From NCBI GenBank assembly GCA_002314885.1, contig DCHT01000026.1, positions 19,934-83,933 of the forward strand: 64,000 nt of DNA, given 5' to 3'. Both the position numbers and the translations under genes were made by a program. Positions 41,124-49,797 of this stretch are shown one piece after another. Under the pieces are notes generated by a model. The model was given only the letters and a program-made list of their open reading frames with translations. It did no database searches and was not told the DNA's origin. Position 1 is the first letter of the stretch; every line of letters starts with the position of its first letter. This DNA is from Bacteroidales bacterium UBA1745. GTDB taxonomy: Bacteria > Bacteroidota > Bacteroidia > Bacteroidales > UBA932.

Positions 41124-42398
41124 ATGAACCTCAACGAATTCAAATACTTCAAGTCCCAGCCTCTCAACGTCAGGACCATCCTCGTAACCAACATCCTGTT
41201 CGCGATGGTGCTTCCTGTAGTGGAGATCTTCGCCGGCGCCTACATTATGAGGAATACCGGCGTGGCAACAAACGTAATCTACTACCAGCTGATGATGTAC
41301 ATCGGCGTAGCCCTTTCCGCTGTTGTCAATGGCTTCCTCCTCAGATTCTTCAAGTCCAACCATCTCTACAGCTTCGGTATCATCGTTTCGTCGCTCTCGC
41401 TTATGGCTATGATGTTCGTGAGCGTGGATTCACTCCTCGTGATCTGCCTCACCGGCTTCTTCCTCGGACTTGCTACCGGCTTCTTCTGGACCAACAGGTA
41501 TCTCCTGACTCTTTATTCCACCAATGACGACAACCGCAACTATTTCTTCGGTTTCGAGTCATTCTTCTTCTCATTCTGGAATATCGTGATTCCTCTCGTA
41601 ATCGGCGCATTCCTCACATTCATTGACGGAAGGCATCTCTTTGGTGCCGAACTGGATGTGAATGCAGGTTACAAGATACTTACGGCAACCTCTCTCGTTA
41701 TCTCCATTGCAGCTGTATTCGCTCTTTCAAAGGGTAAGTTCGAGAAGGCTGAGGCAAAGAATGTATTCCACATCCGCTTCCACAGAATCTGGCAGAAGAT
41801 GCTTGCCCTTGCTTCGCTCAAGGGTATGGTACAGGGCTTCCTCGTGACCGCTCCTGCCATCCTCGTGCTCAAGTTCATCGGCCAGGAAGGCGCTCTTGGA
41901 ACTATCCAGGGTATCGGATGCGCATTCACTGCAATCCTCGTGTACATCCTCGGCCGTATCTCAAGGCCTCAGGACAGAATGAAGATCTTCGGCTTCGGTC
42001 TTGTTGTCTTCTTCATCGGTACACTCGCCAACGGCATTATGTTCTCGGCTGCCGGTGTATACGTCTTCGTGCTCTGCAAGGTGCTTTTCCAGCCTCTTCA
42101 CGATCTCGCATATTATCCTACGATGATGAAGGCGATCGATGCTGTATCCATTCTCGAGAAGCGCGACGGATACACCTATATCCTCAGCCAGGAGATAGGT
42201 CTCTTTGTCGGCCGCGCAATAGGTATGGTGCTCTTCATCCTCCTTGCACAGTCAATCAGTGAGGATTTCGCACTCCGTTTCGCTGTACTCATCGTGGGTA
42301 CTCTCCAGCTTCTTTCACTTCCTCTTGCCAAGAGCATCATCAAGGACGTGGACGTACGCTATGCTTCGGATATCGAAAACGCCAAGAACAACAAGTAG
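41124..42398 (+). CDS. MFS transporter of the utilisation locus
   Basis: A 424-residue inner-membrane protein with about twelve hydrophobic segments and a central charged loop near residues 200-235. Recognisable MFS features are the paired six-helix layout and short charged cytoplasmic turns (FLLRFFKSNHLYSFG, LGRISRPQDRMKIFG). It begins seven bases after GH130 and ends three bases before the next gene. It likely brings the disaccharide or oligosaccharide released in the periplasm to GH130 in the cytoplasm. Specific substrate not determinable. Confidence 0.88.
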   Translation: MNLNEFKYFKSQPLNVRTILVTNILFAMVLPVVEIFAGAYIMRNTGVATNVIYYQLMMYIGVALSAVVNGFLLRFFKSNHLYSFGIIVSSLSLMAMMFVSVDSLLVICLTGFFLGLATGFFWTNRYLLTLYSTNDDNRNYFFGFESFFFSFWNIVIPLVIGAFLTFIDGRHLFGAELDVNAGYKILTATSLVISIAAVFALSKGKFEKAEAKNVFHIRFHRIWQKMLALASLKGMVQGFLVTAPAILVLKFIGQEGALGTIQGIGCAFTAILVYILGRISRPQDRMKIFGFGLVVFFIGTLANGIMFSAAGVYVFVLCKVLFQPLHDLAYYPTMMKAIDAVSILEKRDGYTYILSQEIGLFVGRAIGMVLFILLAQSISEDFALRFAVLIVGTLQLLSLPLAKSIIKDVDVRYASDIENAKNNK

Positions 42399-42401
42399 GA
42401 T

Positions 42402-44129
42402 ATGAAACGTTCATTCGCAATACTTGCATTTGCGGCCCTCATCTGCAGCTGCTGTGGCTACGGCTCCAAGACGGAGCAGGTGTCAATCAGCCGCGTAGAC
42501 AGGATGCCGGCCATCCCACAGCCATATAAGATCATCGACTGGAAGCAGAAGGCAATCGACTTCGACAACTATGTGTTCGATTTCAACAGCACACTCCCTG
42601 CCGGTCCTCAGATCTGGATCGACAACGCTCAGAGGAACTTCCCTCAGGCAACCTTCGGCATCTACACTGCAATGAAGGATGACCGCCAGGGTCCTAAGCG
42701 CAACGGTGGCGAGTTCCACGAGAGCCTCAATACCCTCCACGTACTCATCAGTGCGGGTCTTATGGGTATCGACAAGACCAATCAGGACGGTTACAACTAC
42801 GTCAAGATGGTCCAGAACTATTTCAACAAGGACAATGGCTGGAACATCGTAATGAACAATACCTGCCCGGACGTTGCTCTCCTCGGTGGTGGCTACGGTC
42901 GTGACTGGTGGTACGACGTATATCCGAATATCCTTTACTACGCAGTGTGCGAGCTCTTCCCAGACGTTGAAGGCGCTGACGAGATTATGCGCACCGTGGC
43001 TGACCAGTTCGCCAAGGCAGACGAAGTCCTCGCCGGCAACTATGACTACTCATATTTCGACTATTCCACAATGGAAGGCAAGGTCAACTGGATCCCATTC
43101 CAGCAGGACGCTGCCGGCGGACACGGCTGGGTTCTCCTCGCTGCCTACAACAAGTATGGCGATGAGAAGTACCTCGAGCACGCAAAGTCTGCAATCGCAG
43201 CTCTCGATGGCCAGGCTGAAAGCCGCTTCTACGAGATCCTCCTTCCTATGGGTATCTATACCGCAGCAAGGCTCAACGCTGAGCACGGCACCAACTACGA
43301 CATCTCCAAGATGTTCGACTGGGTGTTCGAAGGATGTACCAATCCTGAGAACTCACGCACCGGTTGGGGCATCACCTGCGACAGATGGGGTGACTATGAC
43401 ATCCACGGCCTCCAGGGTAGCCTCACCGACGGTGGAGGATTCGCATTCCTGATGAACAGCATCGACATCAGCTGGCCTTTTGTTCCACTTGTGAAGTACC
43501 AGCCTCAGTATGCACGTGCCATCGGCCGCTGGATGAACAACCTCGCCAACGCCTGCCGTTTCTTCTATCCGGACCAGCTCCCAGACGAGCATCAGTGTCT
43601 GCCTGGAATGCAGGACTATACCAACTCGATCATTGCTTACGAAGGTCTGCGTTACGAGAACATCAATCCTGATCCACGCTATGACAGGGAAAGGACTCAG
43701 GGCGTACATCCCGTTGCTCTCGGCGACGGTCCGATGTGGTATCCTACCAACCCTAAGGAGAGTATGTTCAGCACCTACAGCTCAGGTTCTGCCGGCATTC
43801 TCGGTGCAATCGTTGAGACTACCGACGTCGAGGGCATACTTCGTCTCAACTGCAATGTGACAGACTTCTATGCGGACAGGAAGTTCCCTGTTTATCTGAT
43901 GTACAATCCATACGACGAGAAGAGGGAAGTCACTTATTCTCTCGGCTCCGAGAGCAAGGACCTCTTTGACATCGTATCCAGGACTTATGTCGCAAAGGAT
44001 GTGCAGGACGAGGCTGTCATCTGCCTCGAGGCTGACAATTCAGCCGTAATCGTTGAACTTCCAGCAGGAACAATCATCAGCAAGGATGGAAAGAAACTCG
44101 TTGCTGACGGACAGATAATTGCTTATTAG
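42402..44129 (+). CDS. Lipoprotein of unrecognised family, copy 1
   Basis: A 575-residue lipoprotein (lipobox LICSC). The mature protein is rich in repeated helical patterns (RDWWYDVYPNILYYAVCELFP, split here by function: Asp-Trp-Trp pair, then aromatic helix; QDAAGGHGW; ESRFYEILLPMGIYTAARL; GLQGSLTDGGG), suggesting an (alpha/alpha) toroid like many glycoside hydrolases and lyases, with a C-terminal beta domain (about 470-575). I do not recognise a family. A paralogue of equal length lies at 49798. Position between transporter and SusC, and the conserved acidic residues, make a carbohydrate-active enzyme likely. Confidence 0.8.
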   Translation: MKRSFAILAFAALICSCCGYGSKTEQVSISRVDRMPAIPQPYKIIDWKQKAIDFDNYVFDFNSTLPAGPQIWIDNAQRNFPQATFGIYTAMKDDRQGPKRNGGEFHESLNTLHVLISAGLMGIDKTNQDGYNYVKMVQNYFNKDNGWNIVMNNTCPDVALLGGGYGRDWWYDVYPNILYYAVCELFPDVEGADEIMRTVADQFAKADEVLAGNYDYSYFDYSTMEGKVNWIPFQQDAAGGHGWVLLAAYNKYGDEKYLEHAKSAIAALDGQAESRFYEILLPMGIYTAARLNAEHGTNYDISKMFDWVFEGCTNPENSRTGWGITCDRWGDYDIHGLQGSLTDGGGFAFLMNSIDISWPFVPLVKYQPQYARAIGRWMNNLANACRFFYPDQLPDEHQCLPGMQDYTNSIIAYEGLRYENINPDPRYDRERTQGVHPVALGDGPMWYPTNPKESMFSTYSSGSAGILGAIVETTDVEGILRLNCNVTDFYADRKFPVYLMYNPYDEKREVTYSLGSESKDLFDIVSRTYVAKDVQDEAVICLEADNSAVIVELPAGTIISKDGKKLVADGQIIAY

Positions 44130-44132
44130 TAT

Positions 44133-47100
44133 ATGAATAGCAGAAAATTACTAATCGCGCTTGCTACCATTTTTGCTTCGGTAGCAGTGAGTGCCCAGAA
44201 TATCATGGTTGAGGGCACTGTCAAAGATGCTTCCAACGGGGAGCCGGTAATCGGTGCATACGTGCTTGAGGCTGGTACTTCCAACGGAACCATCACCGAC
44301 ATCGACGGCAACTACACCATCAATGTTGCCTCAGGCGCTAAACTCCAGTTCAGCAGCATCGGCTATCAGACAGCAGAGGCCGCAGCCGTCGAAGGCACGC
44401 TCAACATCAACCTCGAGCTCGACAGCCAGCTTCTCGATGATGCAGTGGTCATCGGTTATGCTGTCGTGAAGAAGCGTGACGTGCTTGGCGCAGTCAGCAC
44501 CGTGGACAGGGAGAAGCTTACCGCCGTCCCTGTTGCAACTGTCCAGAGCTCCCTCCAGGGCCGTATCGCCGGTGTGGAGGTGGCCAGTCAGACAGGTGCC
44601 CCTGGTGCTACCATTTCAGTGCGCGTACGTGGTACCAGTTCCATCAGTTCCGGCAACGATCCTCTCTATATCGTGGATGGTATTCCAGTTGAGGGTGCGC
44701 TCAACACCCTTTCTCCTTCAGATATCGAGAACATCACCGTCCTCAAGGATGCGTCTTCCGCCGCTATTTACGGTTCCCGTGCATCCAACGGCGTCGTTCT
44801 CATCACCACCAGGTCCGGAAAGGCGGGCAGAACTGTTGTCAACTACAGTATGCAGACTGGTTTCCAGACCCACGGTCATCTCACCGAGATGGCAACTACA
44901 GATGAGTACATCAAGCTCTACAACGAGGCTGCAACGGCTGACAATGGCAGCTCCGTCGTGAAGAGACCGCTCATTGAGGGTTCTTATATTCAGGATTTCC
45001 CTAACGTCAACCATCTCGAGGAAATCTTCCGCGTGGCTCCTATCAACAACCACGAGATTTCCGTCAGTGGCGGCAATGAGAAGACCCAGTATGTGGTGGG
45101 TGCCACCTACTACAATCAGCAGGGTATCATCAGGGGAACTGACTACCAGCGCGTGAATGTACGTTCAAGCATCACTTCCCAGGCTACCAATTGGCTCAAG
45201 CTTTCCTTGAACACAAACGGCGGTCTGTCCAGCAACCGTTCAGTGTCCAGCTCCGGTGATGGTTATGCGGGTGAGGGCGGCTCAGTAGTGCGTTATGCAC
45301 TCTTCCGCAACCCTGCCATTCCGGTGAAGGCTGCCGACGGATCATACGTCGATCTCCCTTCAGAGTATTACGGAAATGCTTCCTACAACTCCTTCTTCGG
45401 TGACGGCTATAGCCCTGAGGGCCTTTGTGAGTACACCGACAGGACTACGAAGCAGAAGACTCTCCTGATGAACGGCAACGTCCTCATCAACTTCAGCAAG
45501 AATATCTTCTGGAAGACTACTGCAGGTGTGGACTACAAGAGCAGCACTCTGCGTGTCTACAACCCAACTTGGGGAACCAATAACCGAATCAATGCCAACG
45601 ACAGTCTCGATGTAACCAATACTGAAGAGATGAACTGGACGGTCAACTCGACCTTCAACCATCTTCTGACGTTCGGACAGCACAATGTCAGCTACCTCGT
45701 TGGTGGTGAGGCTGTGAAGAACCACGCAAAGACCTTTGCGGCTTCTGATTCCTCCTTCCCGGCAAACGATCCGTCCCTCATCTATATCGGCAAGGGACAG
45801 GGTGTCAAGAATCAGACTCAGGGCGAGTCCGGTTCTGCCCTTCTTTCCTTCTTTGCCCAGGCAAGCTACAACTACGCCGGCAAATACTATGTTTCCGCAA
45901 TCATCCGTGAGGACGGTTCATCCCGTTTCAGCAAAGGCAACCGCTGGGGCACATTCTATTCCGTTTCCGCAGGTTGGAATATGGAGGAAGAGGAATGGAT
46001 GAAGAGCGTGGATGAAATCTCCAAGCTCAAGATCCGTGCAGGCTTTGGTTCCATCGGTAACCAGAACATCGGCCTCTACGCTTACTCTGACAGGTACTCC
46101 CAGGGCTACTATTATTCCTTCGGAGGCTCTGCTTCCAATGGATATGCGCAGACCACTCTCGGCAACAGCGACCTTAAGTGGGAAACCAGCAACCAGTTCA
46201 ATATCGGTGTCGATATGGAATTCCTCAAAGGCGAGGTGGGCTTCTCCCTTGACTATTATTATAAGGTAACCAAGGATATGCTCGTACAGCAGGCCCTTCC
46301 ACTTTCAATAGGCTATTCTTCTGCTCCTTGGGTCAACAACGGCAGCGTGCTGAACACCGGTGTGGACGTGGAACTCTTCTATCGTAAGTCTTACCGTGAC
46401 GGTGGCTTCGAGATCAACCTCAACGGCGGTTTCCTCCACAACGAGGTGCTCTCCATCAACGCCCCTATCCTCGGTGGTCGTGTGGACTCAGGCGTCTATG
46501 CAACCAAGACTGACGTGGGTCATCCTATCGGTTCCTTCTATGTCTATAAGATGGAAGGCATCTTCCAGGACAAGATCGACGTGATGACTTCTCCTTACCA
46601 GGGAAAGAATGTGACTGCAGGTGACGTGAAATATGCGGATATGGATGGTAACAACACCATCAACGAAAATGACCGCACCTATATGGGCAGTGCCATTCCT
46701 ATCGTGACCACAGGCCTCAACATCTCAGGAAACTACAAGGGATTCTTCGCCTCCGCCTTCTTCCAGGGCGCATTCGGCCAGAAGATCTTCTCACAGGTCA
46801 ACTACGATATCGAGGGCTATTACAGAGGCTTCAACGTGACCAAGCGCTATATCGACGAGCATTGGACTCCGGAGAACGGTTCCAACACTCAGCCGCGCGC
46901 TTCCTGGTCCGGAAAGACCAATAATGTGAAGGTTTCCTCACGCTTCCTCGAGGACGGCTCTTATTTCCGTCTCAAGAATCTGCAGATAGGTTATGCCTTC
47001 AACTTCAAGGAGGATTTTGCAATCAAGAGCTGCAGGATTTTCATCGCTGCTACCAACCTCTTCACCATCACCCGCTACAACGGCCTTGATCCTGAGATGA

Positions 47101-47207
47101 CCGTAAGTACCAACTCCGCAGCGGAGGGTGACAGGGCAAACGGCATCGACTGGGGTACCTACCCGGTAGCCAAGAACTACACCTTGGGTCTCAACATCAG
47201 CTTCTAA
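44133..47207 (+). CDS. SusC-type TonB-dependent outer-membrane transporter
   Basis: A 1024-residue SusC homologue. Signal peptide ends VAVSAQ; a carboxypeptidase-D-regulatory domain follows (VEGTVKDASNGEPVIGAYV), then the TonB-dependent plug with GRIAGVEVASQTGAPGATIS and VLKDASSAAIYGSRASNGVV, both SusC hallmarks, and a 22-strand-type barrel ending NYTLGLNISF. It imports oligosaccharides through the outer membrane with TonB energy, together with the SusD lipoprotein encoded next. Its stop codon overlaps an ATG (TAATG at 47205-47209), but the preferred susD start is 15 bases further. Confidence 0.98.
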   Translation: MNSRKLLIALATIFASVAVSAQNIMVEGTVKDASNGEPVIGAYVLEAGTSNGTITDIDGNYTINVASGAKLQFSSIGYQTAEAAAVEGTLNINLELDSQLLDDAVVIGYAVVKKRDVLGAVSTVDREKLTAVPVATVQSSLQGRIAGVEVASQTGAPGATISVRVRGTSSISSGNDPLYIVDGIPVEGALNTLSPSDIENITVLKDASSAAIYGSRASNGVVLITTRSGKAGRTVVNYSMQTGFQTHGHLTEMATTDEYIKLYNEAATADNGSSVVKRPLIEGSYIQDFPNVNHLEEIFRVAPINNHEISVSGGNEKTQYVVGATYYNQQGIIRGTDYQRVNVRSSITSQATNWLKLSLNTNGGLSSNRSVSSSGDGYAGEGGSVVRYALFRNPAIPVKAADGSYVDLPSEYYGNASYNSFFGDGYSPEGLCEYTDRTTKQKTLLMNGNVLINFSKNIFWKTTAGVDYKSSTLRVYNPTWGTNNRINANDSLDVTNTEEMNWTVNSTFNHLLTFGQHNVSYLVGGEAVKNHAKTFAASDSSFPANDPSLIYIGKGQGVKNQTQGESGSALLSFFAQASYNYAGKYYVSAIIREDGSSRFSKGNRWGTFYSVSAGWNMEEEEWMKSVDEISKLKIRAGFGSIGNQNIGLYAYSDRYSQGYYYSFGGSASNGYAQTTLGNSDLKWETSNQFNIGVDMEFLKGEVGFSLDYYYKVTKDMLVQQALPLSIGYSSAPWVNNGSVLNTGVDVELFYRKSYRDGGFEINLNGGFLHNEVLSINAPILGGRVDSGVYATKTDVGHPIGSFYVYKMEGIFQDKIDVMTSPYQGKNVTAGDVKYADMDGNNTINENDRTYMGSAIPIVTTGLNISGNYKGFFASAFFQGAFGQKIFSQVNYDIEGYYRGFNVTKRYIDEHWTPENGSNTQPRASWSGKTNNVKVSSRFLEDGSYFRLKNLQIGYAFNFKEDFAIKSCRIFIAATNLFTITRYNGLDPEMTVSTNSAAEGDRANGIDWGTYPVAKNYTLGLNISF

Positions 47208-47208
47208 T

Positions 47209-47213
47209 GGAGG
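47209..47213 (+). promoter_or_regulatory. Shine-Dalgarno sequence deciding the susD start
   Basis: GGAGG eight bases before ATG 47222. Such sequences are rare in this window. Together with the signal peptide it favours 47222 over the in-frame ATG at 47207. Confidence 0.6.
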
Positions 47214-47221
47214 AAAGGTTT

Positions 47222-48634
47222 ATGAAAAAGAATATACTTATCATCTCTGTTCTCGCACTCGGTGCAATGACTGCATCCTGCGGTTTCCTCGATGAGGAAC
47301 TCAAGGGCGACTACACTTCCGAGACTTATTACAGCAATTCGGAGCAGGCCGTAATGGCGACCAACGCCATATACAACGGTCTCTATGGCAATACTCTCTG
47401 GCACTTCGGCGACGTCGCTTCTGACGATTCCGTCAAGGGCGGAAATGCCGGTGACCAGGCCGACATCACTTCCATCGATAACTTTACTGCGGTTTCCGAC
47501 AACGGTTGCCTCAGCACCTACTGGCAGAAGGGCTATGAGCTTATTGCCAGGGCAAACAATGTGATAGAATTCGTCCCTGCCATCAATATGGAAGAGACTC
47601 TCAAGGCGAGACTCATTGCAGAGGCCAAATTCCTCAGGGCATATCAGTACTTCAACCTTGTGAACATCTTCGGCCCGCTTCCGCTCAAGACTAAGCCTCA
47701 GCTGACCAGCGACGCCATTCACGTCGGACTCAGCCCGGTTGAGGATGTTTACTCCCTTATTGTGAGCGACCTCAACGCAGCCATAAAGGATCTCCCGGAA
47801 TCTTACATCACAGATAAGGGCCGTGCTACTGTCGGATCTGCAAGGGCCTTGCTTGCCAAGGTGTACCTTTTCCAGAAGAACTATTCCGGCTGTCTCGAGC
47901 AGATTCAGGCTGTCAAGGCACTTGGACTGTACGAACTTGTAGAGGACTATTCCTCTCTCTTCGCTGACGGCGGAGAAGATACTCCGGAGTGCATCTTTGC
48001 TATCCGCTATTCCAATGACAACACCGCATCCCTTGGCAACAACCTCAATGTATGGTTCTCACCTGCTGAAGAGGGCGGCTACTATTTCAATGCCCCTACA
48101 CAGGACTATGTTAATTGCTTTACCGAGACTACGACGGACGGCAAGACCGATCCTAGGCTTGATGCTTCCATCGGTCGCGACGGCCAGCCTTGGTTCAACG
48201 ACAATACTTTCAATAAATCCTGGTCCGAGGCCACCGGCTATCTTGTGAAGAAATACAACGAGAGGCTCTCCGAGACTCTTGCAAAGGCTCAGTCCACTGT
48301 CCCACAGCACATTATCCGTTATGCTGACGTCCTTCTTATGGAGGCAGAAGCTCTCAACGAGAGCGGCAAGTCCGGAGCAGATGAACCTCTCAACCAGGTA
48401 AGAGCCCGTGCAGGCCTTGCTGCGACATCAGCCTCAACCCAGGCTGACCTCCGCAATGCTATCCGTGTCGAAAGACGCAGGGAACTCGGTTTCGAATTCC
48501 ACAGATGGTTCGACGTGATGCGCTATGGCAAGGAATACGCCCAGTCAGTGCTTCCTGACCTGCCAAAGGACACCGAACGCTTCTATTTCCCGATTCCTAT
48601 CGGCGAGACTGAAACCAACCAGGGACTTAAATAG
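47222..48634 (+). CDS. SusD-type glycan-binding lipoprotein
   Basis: About 470 residues, lipoprotein (MKKNILIISVLALGAMTASC, Cys20). Typical SusD/RagB features: GFLDEELKGDYTSETYYSN at the mature N-terminus, ARANNVIEF with the TPR-like helices, AKFLRAYQYFNLVNIFG, and the C-terminal VRARAGL, RRELGFEFHRWFDVMRYG block. It forms the lid of the SusC transporter at the cell surface and binds the glycan. Confidence 0.97.
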   Translation: MKKNILIISVLALGAMTASCGFLDEELKGDYTSETYYSNSEQAVMATNAIYNGLYGNTLWHFGDVASDDSVKGGNAGDQADITSIDNFTAVSDNGCLSTYWQKGYELIARANNVIEFVPAINMEETLKARLIAEAKFLRAYQYFNLVNIFGPLPLKTKPQLTSDAIHVGLSPVEDVYSLIVSDLNAAIKDLPESYITDKGRATVGSARALLAKVYLFQKNYSGCLEQIQAVKALGLYELVEDYSSLFADGGEDTPECIFAIRYSNDNTASLGNNLNVWFSPAEEGGYYFNAPTQDYVNCFTETTTDGKTDPRLDASIGRDGQPWFNDNTFNKSWSEATGYLVKKYNERLSETLAKAQSTVPQHIIRYADVLLMEAEALNESGKSGADEPLNQVRARAGLAATSASTQADLRNAIRVERRRELGFEFHRWFDVMRYGKEYAQSVLPDLPKDTERFYFPIPIGETETNQGLK

Positions 48635-48691
48635 AAATAGATTTCAATCTAAATAATCAATCATTCCAATCACTTTAAACAATTCAAAAAA

Positions 48692-49741
48692 ATGAAGAAC
48701 ATTTTCAGAACAGTAATGGCAATTGCTGCTGCAGTTGTACTTTTCGCAAGCTGCGACGAGAACCAGAATGGTAGCGCAAACCTTGCAACTCTCAACTCTG
48801 TAATCTCAGAGTGCCAGAGCGTCCTCTCAACAGCTACTACCGCTGATTATCCACAGGATGCTATCAACGATCTCTCAGAGCTCGTAAACAGCGCTACCGC
48901 TCTCGTAGCAAAGGGTGGTCTTACCCAGGATAAGGTTGACGCCCTCGTTGTTTCCCTCCAGAACGCTCTGGCTACCTTCAAGGAGGCAAAGTATGCTGAC
49001 GTACCTGCTTCAGCAATCGTCTTCGGTCTCTCAATGAACGAGGGTACCGGTACTTCCATCAAGACTACCGGCAGCAACAAGTGGACTGCAGAGTTCGTAA
49101 CTGGTCCTACCGAGCATTTCGGTACCGATGCAGCAGCTCCAAAGTGGGTTGAAGGCAAGAAGGGCAAAGCTCTCGAGTTCTCAAACGGTGCGGCTCTCCA
49201 CATCTCTGACTACGCTCCTACCGCACTGGAAGGCAGCGCATTCTCAATCTCTTGCTGGCTCAAGCCTTCAGTAGTACGTGCTGGCAACTATGTACTCTCA
49301 TACAACTACTGGGAGTCATTCAAGTTCCAGGTTCAGGACGGCAGCAAGCCTTTCCTCACCGCAAAGACTGACAATGGTGCTTGCGTTGATATGGACAACG
49401 AGTCTGACAACTCAGTTCCAGTTAACACTTGGACTCACGTAACCGTTACCTGCGACTTCACCACCAAGACCTGCTGCTTCTACATCAACGGTCAGCTCAC
49501 CAAGGAGTGGACTAAGGACAACTGGAGCAACAAGATGAACTCTTACACCCCAGCTGACGGCAAGAAGCTTCCTATCGTTGTAGGCGCTTGCACTACTCTC
49601 GCTGAGGCTAAGACTTGGAGCTGGTATCCTGAAAAACCTGATGCAACCAACTTCGACTGCTTCTTCGGCGCAATCGACGAGCTCTACTACTACAACGTAG
49701 CCCTCACCGCTGGTCAGGTTTCCAAGATCTACAACAACTAA
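48692..49741 (+). CDS. LamG-domain surface lipoprotein
   Basis: A 349-residue lipoprotein (lipobox VLFASC). Residues about 28-105 form a helical segment like FIVAR-type spacers (QSVLSTATTADYPQDAIND). From about 110 to the end is a concanavalin A-like LamG domain: AIVFGLSMNEGTGTSI, GKALEFSNGAALHISDY, FSISCWLKPS, NTWTHVTVTCDF, FGAIDELYYYNVALTAGQV. Its position after susD is that of SusE/SusF-type glycan-binding proteins. Codon use (many GTA, GCT, TCA, GTT) resembles that of rplU, rpmA and HU, suggesting high expression. A hairpin with a T-run follows. A short palindrome (TAGATT-TC-AATCTA, 48638-48651) lies upstream. Confidence 0.88.
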   Translation: MKNIFRTVMAIAAAVVLFASCDENQNGSANLATLNSVISECQSVLSTATTADYPQDAINDLSELVNSATALVAKGGLTQDKVDALVVSLQNALATFKEAKYADVPASAIVFGLSMNEGTGTSIKTTGSNKWTAEFVTGPTEHFGTDAAAPKWVEGKKGKALEFSNGAALHISDYAPTALEGSAFSISCWLKPSVVRAGNYVLSYNYWESFKFQVQDGSKPFLTAKTDNGACVDMDNESDNSVPVNTWTHVTVTCDFTTKTCCFYINGQLTKEWTKDNWSNKMNSYTPADGKKLPIVVGACTTLAEAKTWSWYPEKPDATNFDCFFGAIDELYYYNVALTAGQVSKIYNN

Positions 49742-49755
49742 TTTCTACTCAACTG

Positions 49756-49795
49756 AAGGCGGGGAGACTGGCTCTCCCTGCCTTTTCTTTTTTTG
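49756..49795 (+). terminator. Intrinsic terminator inside the locus
   Basis: 12-bp stem AAGGCGGGGAGA (49756-49767) / TCTCCCTGCCTT (49773-49784) with one G-U pair, loop CTGGC, followed by a T-rich tract. It lies between the LamG gene and the next two genes, which could lower their expression relative to susCD-LamG. Confidence 0.88.
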
Positions 49796-49797
49796 TT

